Shown piece by piece: positions 40,085-48,964 of a stretch of 64,000 nt of DNA. The translations under genes and the position numbers were made by a program. Positions within the stretch are counted from its first letter, which is position 1. Every line of letters begins with the position of its first letter. Source of the DNA: Ectorhizobium quercum (GTDB lineage Bacteria > Pseudomonadota > Alphaproteobacteria > Rhizobiales > Rhizobiaceae); NCBI RefSeq assembly GCF_026552795.1, contig NZ_JANFPI010000002.1:62001-126000 (forward strand). The letters run 5' to 3'. A model generated the notes under the pieces. That model did not search any database, had not been told where the DNA came from, and worked only from the letters and a program-made list of their open reading frames with translations.

Positions 40085-40177
40085 AGAGGGTTGGGGCGAT
40101 AGATGCGTCCACCAGACGACATCCAACAGCCTGTTGACTCCCTATTATTCCATTTGATAGGGACTTGTGGATAAAAT

Positions 40178-40190
40178 AGAGAATTTTAGA
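40178..40190. repeat. 13-bp direct repeat, right copy
   Basis: AGAGAATTTTAGA, identical to 37769-37781. It sits exactly where the start codon of the following HTH gene would be expected. Confidence 0.6.
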
Positions 40191-40210
40191 CGACACAAGA
40201 GCTATACACG

Positions 40211-40600
40211 GTGGAGGCTGCCGCCGAGCGCCTGAAACTGCACAACAAGACGGTGCTGCGCTTCATCCGCGAAGGTCGCCTTCGCGCGACAAAGATTGGC
40301 AAGCAATACCGAATCCTTCATTCCGATCTCGACGCTTTTGCCGGCGTCGGCTCCGCACGGGAGGCACCGGCTGCGCGCGTCACTGCCGTGGTCGATGTTC
40401 CCAACGTCGATCAAGAGCTTTTACGGCGGCTCACGTCGATCATGCTTGGTGCTGCGGGAAGCAGCGAGCAGCGTCCACAGGCCATATCAGTTGACATAGC
40501 ACATGATCCAATTCGACGCGCCGTGAAGGTCATCGCTGTCGGAACACCCTCGGACGTGTCTGGCCTCCTTAAACTTGTCGATGCGTGCTTGGAGGCTTGA
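40211..40600 (+). CDS. Helix-turn-helix (excisionase/MerR-like) protein, probably lacking its native start
   Basis: From GTG at 40211 the product has 129 residues. The in-frame sequence upstream reads TTQELYTVE, which is the expected beginning of this HTH family (YTVEAAAERLKLHNKTVLRFIREGRL, then TKIGKQYRI). The codon before it is TAG, not a start. The HTH is therefore probably trimmed by recombination at the 13-bp repeat, or translated from the internal GTG. The remaining C-terminal part is a ferredoxin-like segment (VDIAHDPIRRAVKVIAVG). The alpha/beta hydrolase gene follows 4 bp after its stop. Confidence 0.6.
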   Translation: MEAAAERLKLHNKTVLRFIREGRLRATKIGKQYRILHSDLDAFAGVGSAREAPAARVTAVVDVPNVDQELLRRLTSIMLGAAGSSEQRPQAISVDIAHDPIRRAVKVIAVGTPSDVSGLLKLVDACLEA

Positions 40601-40604
40601 CCCC

Positions 40605-41468
40605 ATGGCATCTGTCTTCAAGACCCCGGAAGGGCAGAAAATCGTCTTCGAACGCTATCGAGACATCCTCGGTCAATGGCCGGTTGCGCATCGCCAGCAT
40701 CGCATTGCCACCCGTCAAGGCGAGACATTCGTGGTCGAGAGTGGCCACGAGGACGCGCCGGCCTTGATATTACTGCACGGGACAGCGGCGAACGCGGCAA
40801 GCTGGATCGTCGACATCCCGGTTTGGAGCCAACACTTTCGTGTTTTCTGCATCGACATCATCGGCGATGCGGGATTCAGCGCGCAGGTTCGACCGCCATA
40901 CGATTCCGATGCGTATGTGAAATGGTTTGACGAAGTGATGGAGGGGCTATCTCTGTCCGCTGCGGCTCTTGTCGGCATGTCGCTGGGAGGATGGGTCGCG
41001 CTCGACTATGCTACCCGCCGACCCGAGCGCGTAAGCAAGCTCGTGCTTCTCAGCCCCGGTGGCGTTGGTAAAGCCAAGAACATCCTGCTTTGGGCGCTCC
41101 CATTGTTGCTGCTCGGTCCGTGGGGGCGGCGCAAGATGCTTGAACGCATCGGCGGACGGATGGATGAACCACTATCGCCGCCTGCTGCCGCGATTGTTGA
41201 TATATCCAGCAAAATCTTCACCCACTTTATCCCGCGCAGGTCAACGTTGCCTCAGTTCAGCGACGAAGCCTTGCAGCGGCTAAATATGCCAGTTCTGGCG
41301 ATCCTCGGTGGAAAGGATGTGTTCATCGACGCACCAGTCACACGACAAAGGCTGGAGCAAAACCTGCCGAACCTCACAATGCACTATCTGCCTGATGCAC
41401 CGCATTTCATCCCCGGCCATACCGAGGCAGTTCTCCAATTCTTGCAGGGCAAGGAAGTGCAAACATGA
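40605..41468 (+). CDS. Alpha/beta-fold hydrolase
   Basis: A 287-residue hydrolase. LILLHGTAANAASWIVDIPV is the oxyanion region and the nucleophile is the Ser of VGMSLGGWVALDYATR. The Asp in ILGGKDVFIDAPVTR and the His in LPDAPHFIPGHTE complete the triad. GGAGG lies 12 bases before the ATG at 40605, inside the end of the HTH gene. Cargo of the island; the substrate is not known. The HTH gene just upstream may regulate it. Confidence 0.85.
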   Translation: MASVFKTPEGQKIVFERYRDILGQWPVAHRQHRIATRQGETFVVESGHEDAPALILLHGTAANAASWIVDIPVWSQHFRVFCIDIIGDAGFSAQVRPPYDSDAYVKWFDEVMEGLSLSAAALVGMSLGGWVALDYATRRPERVSKLVLLSPGGVGKAKNILLWALPLLLLGPWGRRKMLERIGGRMDEPLSPPAAAIVDISSKIFTHFIPRRSTLPQFSDEALQRLNMPVLAILGGKDVFIDAPVTRQRLEQNLPNLTMHYLPDAPHFIPGHTEAVLQFLQGKEVQT

Positions 41469-41477
41469 CCTCGTTGC

Positions 41478-42527
41478 TTGCTGTCGGCCGTCATGTTGCA
41501 CGGCCGACAGCGTGAAAGGCAACATCATCAAAGATGGCAACAGATGCAGCGACGGTTTTCGAGGAAGGAGAATGCCCACGCATCGGAGCACACGAATCTT
41601 CTAGGTTCGCGTATTCCGTTGGTGTCGTTGATTCAAACGCTCGCCGTCGCCGAGTATCTGAACTTTCGCCATGCCGCCAACGCGCTCGGGGTAGCACAGT
41701 CCAGCGTCAGCGCGCGCGTGAAGACGCTGGAGGAAGACCTTGGCATTCTCCTGTTCGAGCGCCATGCGCGTGGCGTGCGACTGACCGAGGCCGGGCGCCA
41801 CTTCGTCGAACGGGTCGCGGCCGGAGTGGATCATCTAGACCATGCGGTGAAGACCGCAGGCATGGCGGCGGCGGGGGAATGTGGTCGCCTGCGGGTCGGC
41901 ATCCATGCCCTGATCCCCGGCAGCTTCCTTGCGGAGCTGATCGCGCAATATCGCGAAGACCATCCGGGTATCGGGGTCGAAATCACCGAAGGCACGGCCC
42001 GCGATGCGGTGATGCAGCTTCGTGCCAACCGGCTGGACGTGGCGTTCGTCGCCGGCAAGCCCGAGCTACCCGACTGCCATACCCGCCCGATCTGGACCGA
42101 ACCACTGGTGGTGGTGCTGCCGGATGGGCATCGCCTCGCCGGACAGTCGGCAATCACTTGGGCCGATCTGGTCGGCGACACCTTCCTTGTCCGCTATGGT
42201 GGCACTGGCCCGCAGGTCCATGACCATATCGTGCTACGCGTTGCCGGGCGCTGGCCCGCGCCCTCGATCCTGCGCTTCGACGTGGGACGCGGCACGCTGC
42301 TGTCCATGGTCGGACAGGGCTTCGGCATTACCATCGTCGGGGCGGCGACGGCGCTGCTGCCGACTACCGGCATTGTCTTTCTGCCGTTTGCCGATGAGCC
42401 GGAGCCTGTTGCCTTTACCGCCGTCTGGTCGCCGTTCAATCGCAGCGCCACTCTGCAAAACCTACTCACGCTCGCGAGCAATATGGGTCGCCACCGCGTT
42501 TCATCCCAACCAACCCCGCAGCGTTGA
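41478..42527 (+). CDS. LysR-family transcriptional regulator (start uncertain)
   Basis: The frame codes for up to 349 residues. The LysR helix-turn-helix is LNFRHAANALGVAQSSVSARVKTLEEDLGILLFERHARGVRLTEAGRHF. An effector-binding domain of normal length follows (GRLRVGIHALIPGSFLAELI ... GGTGPQVHDHIV). The first 45 residues are low-quality and probably untranslated. Likely starts are ATG at 41541 or a GTG/TTG near 41620, just before SLIQTLAVAEYL. It lies on the same strand as the hydrolase gene and may control it. Confidence 0.8.
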   Translation: MLSAVMLHGRQRERQHHQRWQQMQRRFSRKENAHASEHTNLLGSRIPLVSLIQTLAVAEYLNFRHAANALGVAQSSVSARVKTLEEDLGILLFERHARGVRLTEAGRHFVERVAAGVDHLDHAVKTAGMAAAGECGRLRVGIHALIPGSFLAELIAQYREDHPGIGVEITEGTARDAVMQLRANRLDVAFVAGKPELPDCHTRPIWTEPLVVVLPDGHRLAGQSAITWADLVGDTFLVRYGGTGPQVHDHIVLRVAGRWPAPSILRFDVGRGTLLSMVGQGFGITIVGAATALLPTTGIVFLPFADEPEPVAFTAVWSPFNRSATLQNLLTLASNMGRHRVSSQPTPQR

Positions 42528-42708
42528 AAATGCAAGGTCAGCTTCAGGTGCAACTCGACAATCGGCCAGCGGCTTCTTTGAGCAACAGGGGTGCTGCCAG
42601 CATACAAACGCAAAGGCGGCACGCTACAGGTTGCCAATCCCCCTCCATGGTTCGCTTATTTCCGGGACTTTCATCACCCCGGAATCCACCAGAACCAAGG
42701 AGGATTCC

Positions 42709-42978
42709 ATGTGCGCAGAGCGCCGCAACGCCCGGAGAGGGCGACCGCGACAGTCGATCCCCGAGCCACTTCCCGACGATCTGTTCGACTACGCCGACGA
42801 TCCCACGCCAGACGGCCGGACGCGAACCGGCGACGCGCCGCTTCTCGACCCGGACGGACAGAGGATGCGCGTCACCGACGATTGGCCGGAGGACATTCCC
42901 GTCACAGAGGCCGAGGTTGATGTGTTCGAGGCGTGGTTCGGCGATCTTTTCGATGAGTTTTTCGGGCCGTGCCGATGA
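42709..42978 (+). CDS. Small acidic protein upstream of the serine recombinase
   Basis: An 89-residue protein with an AAGGAGGA ribosome site six bases before its ATG, so it is very likely translated. A short basic head (RRNARRGRPRQ) is followed by a strongly acidic body rich in Asp, Glu and Phe/Trp (DDLFDYADDP, DDWPEDIPVTEAEVDVFEAWF). No known domain is recognised. It ends 21 bp before the recombinase start, so the two are probably co-translated; a helper or directionality role is possible. Confidence 0.7.
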   Translation: MCAERRNARRGRPRQSIPEPLPDDLFDYADDPTPDGRTRTGDAPLLDPDGQRMRVTDDWPEDIPVTEAEVDVFEAWFGDLFDEFFGPCR

Positions 42979-42999
42979 TCTGAGAAGGAGGTTTCTGCC

Positions 43000-44658
43000 G
43001 TGACCGCACCCCAACTCTTAAAGGGGGTGCGTGCCGCCCTCTATCTGCGCGTCTCGACTGCCCGGCAGGCCGAGCATGATATTTCCATTCCCGACCAGAA
43101 GCGGCAGGGTGAAGCCTATTGCGAGCAGCGCGGCTATCAGCTCGTTGAGACGTACGTCGAGCCGGGCGCAACCGCCACCAACGACAAGCGCCCCGAGTTC
43201 CAGCGCATGATCGAGGCGGGCACGTCGAAGCCCGCGCCCTTCGATATTGTCGTGGTCCACTCGTTCAGCCGCTTCTTCCGCGATCACTTCGAGATGGAGT
43301 TCTACGTCAGGAAGCTAGCGAAGAACGGCGTCAAGCTCGTGTCCATCACGCAGGAGATGGGCGACGATCCCATGCACCAGATGATGCGGCAGATCATGGC
43401 GCTGTTCGACGAATACCAGTCGAAGGAGAACGCCAAGCACGTCCTGCGCGCCATGAACGAGAACGCCCGGCAAGGCTTCTGGAACGGCGCACGGCCGCCT
43501 ATCGGCTACCGCATCGTCGCAGCCGAGCAGCGCGGATCGAAGATCAAGAAGAAGCTGGAGATCGATCCGCTGCACGCCGACACCGTACGGATGATCTATC
43601 GTCTGTTCCTTGAAGGCGACGGCACATCCGGCGCGATGGGCGTCAAGGCCATCGCCACCTATCTCAACGAGCGCCGCTTCTTCACCCGCGACGGTGGGCG
43701 TTGGGGATTGGCGCAAATCCACGCCATCCTGACGCGCACCACCTATATCGGCGAGCACAGGTTCAACACGCGCTCGCATAAGAACCGGGAGAAGAAGCCG
43801 GAGAGCGAGGTCGCCATCATGGCGGTGCCGCCCCTGATCGAGCGCGAGACGTTCGACGCTGTGCAAGCCCGCCTCAAATCCCGCAATCCCATGGTGACGC
43901 CTGCACGCGTGTCGAGTGGTCCCACGCTCCTGACCGGCATCTGCTTCTGCGCTAAGTGCGGAGGCGCGATGACGCTTCGCACCGGCCGGGGCAGCGCAGG
44001 GCAGACATATCGTTACTACACCTGCTCGACCAAGGCCCGGCAGGGCAAGACCGGCTGCAAGGGCCGCACGATCCCGATGGACAAGCTGGACCATCTGGTC
44101 GCTGATTATATCGGGGATCGGCTGCTCCAACCCAAGCGGCTGGAAACCGTGCTCGCCAGCGTCATCGACCGCCGGCAGGAGCGCACCGAACGTCGCCGTG
44201 AGCACCTTGCCGAGCTTCAAAGGCGAATCGCGGAAGCCGACCAGCGCCTTGGTCGGCTCTTTGACGCCATCGAAGCCGGCATGGTGGACAAGGACGACGC
44301 CATGGCGAAAGAGCGCATGGTGAGCCTCAAGGCATTGCGGGATCAAGCCGCTGCCGATGCAGAGCGCACGCAGCTCGCGCTCGACAGTTCAGGCAATCAG
44401 GGTGTCACCTCCGACATGCTCAAGACCTTCGCCAGCACGGCCCGCCAGCGCATCCGACTGGAAAATGGCGGCTACCGCCGCGACCATCTGCGCGCGCTGA
44501 CGCAACGCGTCGAGGTTGCCGACGACGAGGTTCGCATCATGGGATCGAAATCAGAACTTCTGCGAACGCTGGTCGCCGCTTCCAGCGTAGAAACGACGGC
44601 ATTCGGCGTTCAGAGTTCTGTACTGAAATGGCGCACCCGACAGGATTCGAACCTGTGA
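43000..44658 (+). CDS. Large serine recombinase / site-specific integrase
   Basis: A 552-residue recombinase. The catalytic domain has Ser19 in [11 protein letters not shown], then [16 protein letters not shown] recombinase domain follows ([16 protein letters not shown]), then a zinc ribbon (CFCAKCGG ... [14 protein letters not shown]) and a coiled coil (about 390-450). The GTG start at 43000 has AAGGAGG upstream. The final nine residues WRTRQDSNL and the stop are encoded by the antisense of the tRNA-Arg 3' end (44629-44658), showing that the element is inserted at that tRNA. Confidence 0.93.
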   Translation: MTAPQLLKGVRAALYLRVSTARQAEHDISIPDQKRQGEAYCEQRGYQLVETYVEPGATATNDKRPEFQRMIEAGTSKPAPFDIVVVHSFSRFFRDHFEMEFYVRKLAKNGVKLVSITQEMGDDPMHQMMRQIMALFDEYQSKENAKHVLRAMNENARQGFWNGARPPIGYRIVAAEQRGSKIKKKLEIDPLHADTVRMIYRLFLEGDGTSGAMGVKAIATYLNERRFFTRDGGRWGLAQIHAILTRTTYIGEHRFNTRSHKNREKKPESEVAIMAVPPLIERETFDAVQARLKSRNPMVTPARVSSGPTLLTGICFCAKCGGAMTLRTGRGSAGQTYRYYTCSTKARQGKTGCKGRTIPMDKLDHLVADYIGDRLLQPKRLETVLASVIDRRQERTERRREHLAELQRRIAEADQRLGRLFDAIEAGMVDKDDAMAKERMVSLKALRDQAAADAERTQLALDSSGNQGVTSDMLKTFASTARQRIRLENGGYRRDHLRALTQRVEVADDEVRIMGSKSELLRTLVAASSVETTAFGVQSSVLKWRTRQDSNL

Positions 44659-44705
44659 CCTTTGGAATCGGAATCCAACACTCTATCCAGCTGAGCTACG
44701 GGTGC
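44629..44705 (-). tRNA. tRNA-Arg (anticodon CCG), CCA encoded
   Basis: On the minus strand: acceptor GCACCCG pairs with CGGGTGC, the D arm is GCTC...GAGT, the anticodon stem is TTGGA/TCCAA with loop TTCCGAT (anticodon CCG), and the T arm is ACAGG-TTCGAAT-CCTGT. CCA is encoded at 44631-44629. The 3' half overlaps the recombinase reading frame. Confidence 0.95.
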
Positions 44706-44810
44706 ATGCGGCGAACGGGATTCGCCTGAGCCGGTTCATAGCCCAGCTTTGCGAGCGCATCAACGGCTAAAACGCAAATTCCTTACCGGCAGCGTCGGTA
44801 TGTCGAAAAC

Positions 44811-45269
44811 TCAGGTGCGGCGGCCGCGCAAGGCGGCGTCGATCAGCCGGTTGGCGGTCGTCATGCGGATGGTGGCGTTTTCGCGAAAAGCCGGGGAAAC
44901 GCAGTCGGGATGGTTCCGGCGGGCAAACGTCCGGCGCTTGTCGTGCAGTTCGGCGATGGTGGTCGTTTCGCCGATCGCCAGCTCCGCGGCGATCGCATCG
45001 GCATCGAGAACCGTCAGGTAGGCCGGCATGATCCCGTCGTCCCCGGGGCCGGGCGAAGGCTCTGGCCGGTCGGCCAATATGTCGGAATAGGCCCATTCCG
45101 AGCGCCGGAGACGCGCGTCGTCCGTTTCCGCCGTCGCCGCCGCGAAAGACATGTTCAATCCCGACACCCGGTGCGCGGGAGACCCCTTACCGTCCTTGTC
45201 CGGCTCAGCATCCGCCTCGGCGCGAAGCCGCTCCACCACGGATTGGAAAACCGAACGCCCGAAAAGCAT
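44811..45269 (-). CDS. J-domain-like protein
   Basis: A 152-residue protein whose C-terminal segment (about 85-145) resembles a J domain: VLDADAIAAELAIGETTTIAELHDKRRTFARRNHPDC includes the HPD tripeptide. The N-terminal half is variable and low complexity. The ATG at 45269 is chosen because AGGAGGGG lies just upstream. DnaK-type partners would be predicted, but no chaperone gene is nearby. The neighbouring transglutaminase operon reads in the same direction. Confidence 0.72.
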   Translation of the reverse strand: MLFGRSVFQSVVERLRAEADAEPDKDGKGSPAHRVSGLNMSFAAATAETDDARLRRSEWAYSDILADRPEPSPGPGDDGIMPAYLTVLDADAIAAELAIGETTTIAELHDKRRTFARRNHPDCVSPAFRENATIRMTTANRLIDAALRGRRT

Positions 45270-45341
45270 GTCCCCTCCTGTCCGCGAGCCTCCTGCGAGA
45301 AGAGCAGACAAGGCTTGCTCGGGGCTTGCTCGGGGCTTGCA

Positions 45342-46157
45342 TCAGGACTGGCTCTGGCTCTGCTCCTGCACCACGGTCAGCGAAACCGTCAGCGTTTCCT
45401 CGGCATTGCCGATGCGCAGGCCCGACACCGGCGCGCAATCGCGGTAGCACAGCCCGGTGGCGATGCGGACATAGCGCTCGTCGGGGCAGATATCGTTGGC
45501 CGGGTCGAAGCCCACCCAGCCGAGAGCCGGAATATGCGCCTCCGCCCAGGCATGCGTCGCGATCTGTTCCGGCGTCTCTTCCGTCCACAGATAACCGGAT
45601 ACGTAGCGGGCCGGAATGCCGAGCACCCGCGCCGTCGCGATGAAAAGATGGGCGTGATCCTGACAGACGCCTTTCTTCGCTTCCAGCGCCTGTTCGGCGG
45701 TGGTTTCGGAATCGGTCGTGCCCGGCATATAGGCAATCGTCTCATGGATCGTTTCCATGAGGGCATGCATCCTGGCAAGCTCACCGTCACCGGTAATGCC
45801 GCGCGCCAGCTCGCGGACCAGCTTCCCGGCCCTGGTGCGCGGCGTTTCGCGCAGGTAGAGCCACAAGGGCACGAAGCCCTGATGCGGACCGGTCACGCCG
45901 TTCGTGTCGATCGTATCGACGGTGCCGGCGGCGAGGATGCGAACCGCGTGGCGGTCCCCGTCCACCGACACCAGATCGTTGCGATTTCCGAACTGGTCGC
46001 TGAAGCCCACCTCGACCTGCGCACCCTTCACCTTGACGCTCCAGTCGAGAACGGTCTGGCTGCGGTCCGAAAGCGGAGTCAGCCGCAGCCGTTGCAGGGT
46101 ATACGGAACCGGCTGGTCGTACACATACTCGGTCTTGTGCGTGATCTTCAGTCGCAT
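45342..46157 (-). CDS. Transglutaminase-like protein (bacterial, DUF2126/alpha-E associated type)
   Basis: A 271-residue protein. An N-terminal bacterial transglutaminase-associated region starts MRLKITHKTEYVYDQPV. The catalytic domain has Cys in AKKGVCQDHAHLFI, His in ATHAWAEAHI and Asp in WVGFDPAND, a complete triad. It is the third gene of a conserved set with an alpha-E protein and an ATP-grasp-like protein. In other genomes these three occur together and are suspected of making or cleaving a peptide linkage; no function is established. ATG at 46178 is an alternative start. Confidence 0.88.
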   Translation of the reverse strand: MRLKITHKTEYVYDQPVPYTLQRLRLTPLSDRSQTVLDWSVKVKGAQVEVGFSDQFGNRNDLVSVDGDRHAVRILAAGTVDTIDTNGVTGPHQGFVPLWLYLRETPRTRAGKLVRELARGITGDGELARMHALMETIHETIAYMPGTTDSETTAEQALEAKKGVCQDHAHLFIATARVLGIPARYVSGYLWTEETPEQIATHAWAEAHIPALGWVGFDPANDICPDERYVRIATGLCYRDCAPVSGLRIGNAEETLTVSLTVVQEQSQSQS

Positions 46158-46314
46158 GGATATGATCCCGGTTTGCAACGGAAGCGGCTCACGACGTCAC
46201 AGATGCGGTGAGCGCTCCATTTCCCCTGTTATTTATGATCCGGCCGCCGGGCGGCTCAGCCCGCGCCGCCCGCAATGTCGTTCCCTCATTCGTCGCGATT
46301 CCCGGTTCGCGGCA

Positions 46315-47253
46315 TCAGCTGTAGAACCGGTAGCCATCGGTGATTTCCTGACCGAGCTGATTGTTGTGCCCGACGAAATCCTCGAGAAACTCGTGAAGCC
46401 CCTTCTCCATGATCGCATCGATCGTCAGGCTCTGGAGCTTGTCGCTGATCGCCGCGGCGGTGTCATGCGCCGCGTGGCGTTCGCCGTATTCGCCGGCCAG
46501 ATAGCCGAGATTGTTGACGATCTTCTCGTAGCAATAGATCAGCGAGCGGGGCATCTGGCCGTTGAGGATCAGGAAATGCGCGATGTCGGCCGGCTTGTAC
46601 TCGCCGTCATAGACCCAGCGATAGGAGCGGTGGGCGGAAACCGAGCGCAGAATCGATTCCCACTGGGCGTTGTCGAGCGAGGAGCCGACATGGCTGACAC
46701 CCGGCAGGAGGACGTAATATTTCACGTCGAGAATGCGGCTGGTATTGTCGGCGCGCTCGATGAAGGTGCCGATGCGCGAGAAGTTGTAGAGTTCGTTGCG
46801 CAGCATGGAGCCGTGGAAGGCGCCGCGCACGAGGCCGGCCCGGCGCTTGATGCACTCGATCACCTCCGGCAGTTCCTGTGCCTTCACCCGCCGCCCGAGA
46901 ACCTGCTTCAGCTCGATCCAGTATTCATTCGTTGCCTCCCAGGTTTCCCGCGTCAGCGCGGTGCGCACCATGCGGGCGTTGTTGCGCGCCGATTCGATGC
47001 AGGAAAAGACGCTGGCGGGGTTCGACTTGTCGCGCAAGAGGTAGTCGATGGCGTCTGCCGCGGTCACGTCGCGGTCTTCGCCGAAGGCCTCGCGCACGCC
47101 GGCGCTCTGCAACACGCCGTCCCAGTCGGAATCCGATGCCTGGGAGCGGGTCAGCGACATGCGCAGGCCGGCATCGACGAGGCGCGCAAGGTTTTCGGCA
47201 CGCTCGATGTAACGGAACATCCAGTAAAGTCCGTTGGCGGTTCTTCCCAGCAT
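46315..47253 (-). CDS. Alpha-E domain protein (DUF403)
   Basis: A 312-residue, almost wholly alpha-helical protein. LGRTANGLYWMFRYIERAENLARLVDA is the family's N-terminal signature, repeated in spirit in IGTFIERADNTSRILDVKYY. It has no known catalytic motif. Only 4 bp separate its start from the ATP-grasp-like gene upstream, so the two are one transcription unit. Family members always travel with that gene. Confidence 0.9.
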   Translation of the reverse strand: MLGRTANGLYWMFRYIERAENLARLVDAGLRMSLTRSQASDSDWDGVLQSAGVREAFGEDRDVTAADAIDYLLRDKSNPASVFSCIESARNNARMVRTALTRETWEATNEYWIELKQVLGRRVKAQELPEVIECIKRRAGLVRGAFHGSMLRNELYNFSRIGTFIERADNTSRILDVKYYVLLPGVSHVGSSLDNAQWESILRSVSAHRSYRWVYDGEYKPADIAHFLILNGQMPRSLIYCYEKIVNNLGYLAGEYGERHAAHDTAAAISDKLQSLTIDAIMEKGLHEFLEDFVGHNNQLGQEITDGYRFYS

Positions 47254-47257
47254 GTCT

Positions 47258-48694
47258 TCAGTCCTCCAGAACCCAGGTGTCCTTGGTGCCGCCGCCCTGG
47301 CTGGAATTGACCACCAGGGAGCCCTTCTTCAAGGCGACGCGGGTCAGCCCGCCGGGGATGATTCTCACCTTGTCGGAGACGAGGACATACGGGCGCAGGT
47401 CCACATGGCGCGGAGCGATGCCCTTGTTGACGAAAATCGGCACGGTGGACAGCGAAAGCGTCGGCTGGGCGATGTAATTGCCAGGCTTGGCGCGCAGCTT
47501 TTCCGCGAAGTCCACGCGCTCCTTCCGGCTCGCGGTCGGCCCGACCAGCATGCCGTAGCCCCCCGAGCCATGAACTTCCTTGATGACCAGTTCCTCGATG
47601 TGCTCGAGAACGTATTTCAGGCTGTCCGGCTCGGAACAGCGCCAGGTCGGCACGTTCTGGAGAATAGGCTTGGAGCCGGTGTAGAACTCGACGATTTCCG
47701 GCATGTAGGAATAGATGGCCTTGTCGTCGGCGATGCCCGTTCCGGGCGCGTTGGCGATGGTGATGTTGCCGGCGCGGTAGACGTCCATGATGCCCGGCAC
47801 GCCGAGACAGCTGTCCGGGCGGAAGGTGAGCGGATCGAGGAAATCGTCGTCGACGCGGCGGTAGAGAACGTCGATCGCCTCGTAGCCGCGCGTCGTGCGC
47901 ATCTTCACCTTGCCGTCGATGACCCTCAGATCCGAGCCCTCGACCAGTTCCACGCCCATCATGTCGGCAAGGAAGGAATGTTCGTAATAGGCGGAATTGT
48001 AGATGCCGGGTGTAAGCACGGCCACGCGCGGCTTGCCCTTGCAGCCGGGCGGCGCAAGCGAGGCCAGCGACTGGCGCAACTGGAACGGATAATCCTCGAC
48101 GCGCTGCACCTTGTTCGCCTGGAAGAGTTCCGGGAACATCTGCATCATCGTCTCGCGGTTCTCCAGCATGTAGGAGACGCCGGAGGGGGTGCGGGCATTG
48201 TCTTCCAGCACGTAGAACTGGTCTTCGCCGGTGCGGACGATATCGGTGCCGACGATGTGGGTATAGACGCCGCCCGGCGGGGAGAAGCCGATCATTTCCG
48301 GCAGGAAGGCGTCGTTCCGCTCGATCAGCTCGCGCGGGATGCGCCCTGCGCGAATGATTTCCTGCTTGTGATAAATGTCGTCGAGAAAGGCGTTGAGCGC
48401 GATGACGCGCTGTTCGATCCCCTGGGCGAGCTTGCGCCACTCTCTGCCGGAAATGATGCGGGGAACGATGTCGAAGGGAATGAGCTTTTCGGAGGAATCC
48501 GCGTGTCCGTAAACTGCGAAGGTGATGCCTGTTCGTCTGAATATGTTTTCCGCGTCGCGGGCCTTGTTTTTCAGATGCGCAGGATCCTGACTGGAATACC
48601 ACTCGAAGTAGGACTGATATGGCTCGCGCGGAACATTGTCCGCATTCATCATTTCGTCAAATGCCAAAGGCGCGGTCCCCAATTTTTTGACCAT
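47258..48694 (-). CDS. Circularly permuted ATP-grasp family protein (DUF404/DUF407)
   Basis: A 478-residue protein of the circularly permuted ATP-grasp group. Recognisable blocks are GVYTHIVGTDIVRTGEDQFYVLEDNARTPSGVSYML, NITIANAPGTGIADDKAIYSYMPEIV, VIKEVHGSGGYGMLVGP and LSTVPIFVNKGIAPRHVDLRPYV. These include the glycine-rich and basic ATP-binding segments. It presumably forms an amide or peptide bond, with substrate unknown. The ATG at 48694 is preferred to the upstream one at 48721. The 270 bp upstream carries a 10-bp hairpin at 48914-48937. Confidence 0.9.
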   Translation of the reverse strand: MVKKLGTAPLAFDEMMNADNVPREPYQSYFEWYSSQDPAHLKNKARDAENIFRRTGITFAVYGHADSSEKLIPFDIVPRIISGREWRKLAQGIEQRVIALNAFLDDIYHKQEIIRAGRIPRELIERNDAFLPEMIGFSPPGGVYTHIVGTDIVRTGEDQFYVLEDNARTPSGVSYMLENRETMMQMFPELFQANKVQRVEDYPFQLRQSLASLAPPGCKGKPRVAVLTPGIYNSAYYEHSFLADMMGVELVEGSDLRVIDGKVKMRTTRGYEAIDVLYRRVDDDFLDPLTFRPDSCLGVPGIMDVYRAGNITIANAPGTGIADDKAIYSYMPEIVEFYTGSKPILQNVPTWRCSEPDSLKYVLEHIEELVIKEVHGSGGYGMLVGPTASRKERVDFAEKLRAKPGNYIAQPTLSLSTVPIFVNKGIAPRHVDLRPYVLVSDKVRIIPGGLTRVALKKGSLVVNSSQGGGTKDTWVLED

Positions 48695-48964
48695 TTGAAT
48701 ACAATGTTTTGGGCAATGCAAGAACCATGCTCAATTCGGAGCAAGAAATTTCCGACGGGGAATCTGCTGGATTTTACCGGGATTTGAACGAATTTCCGCC
48801 CGGCTCGTCTGCACGCGATTTGGTCAATCGCATCGCCTTCGCGGCATGCCGCGGCAAGGCAAGGGCGCCATTGCGTCCGAAAAATGGGCGAATGCCCGTT
48901 TTCGCGCCCGTTTCAGGATGGCGACGCCGCCATCCTGATTTCTGTATCGCCTGCTGCGAAAAGA

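Larger units (their letters stand above)
37540..44658. mobile_element. Mosaic genomic island next to tRNA-Arg(CCG); left border approximate
   Basis: The right end is set by the serine recombinase gene, which runs into the tRNA-Arg 3' end. The left end is placed in the AT-rich gap after the transpeptidase terminator. The base composition visibly drops in 37.5-39.2 kb. Contents are the HEPN/winged-helix operon, a relaxase remnant, HTH, hydrolase, LysR, a small acidic protein and the recombinase. I see no long direct repeat of the tRNA 3' end on the left; serine recombinases use short cores, so none is required. A weak match, ATGGCGCGCCGCACCGG at 37551, resembles the tRNA-end sequence at 13 of 17 positions. 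Confidence 0.65.

Noticed and set aside
48914..48937. 10-bp hairpin downstream of the DEAD-box helicase as a terminator
   Set aside because: The stem is perfect but there is no T-run in the helicase direction, so it was noted only in passing.
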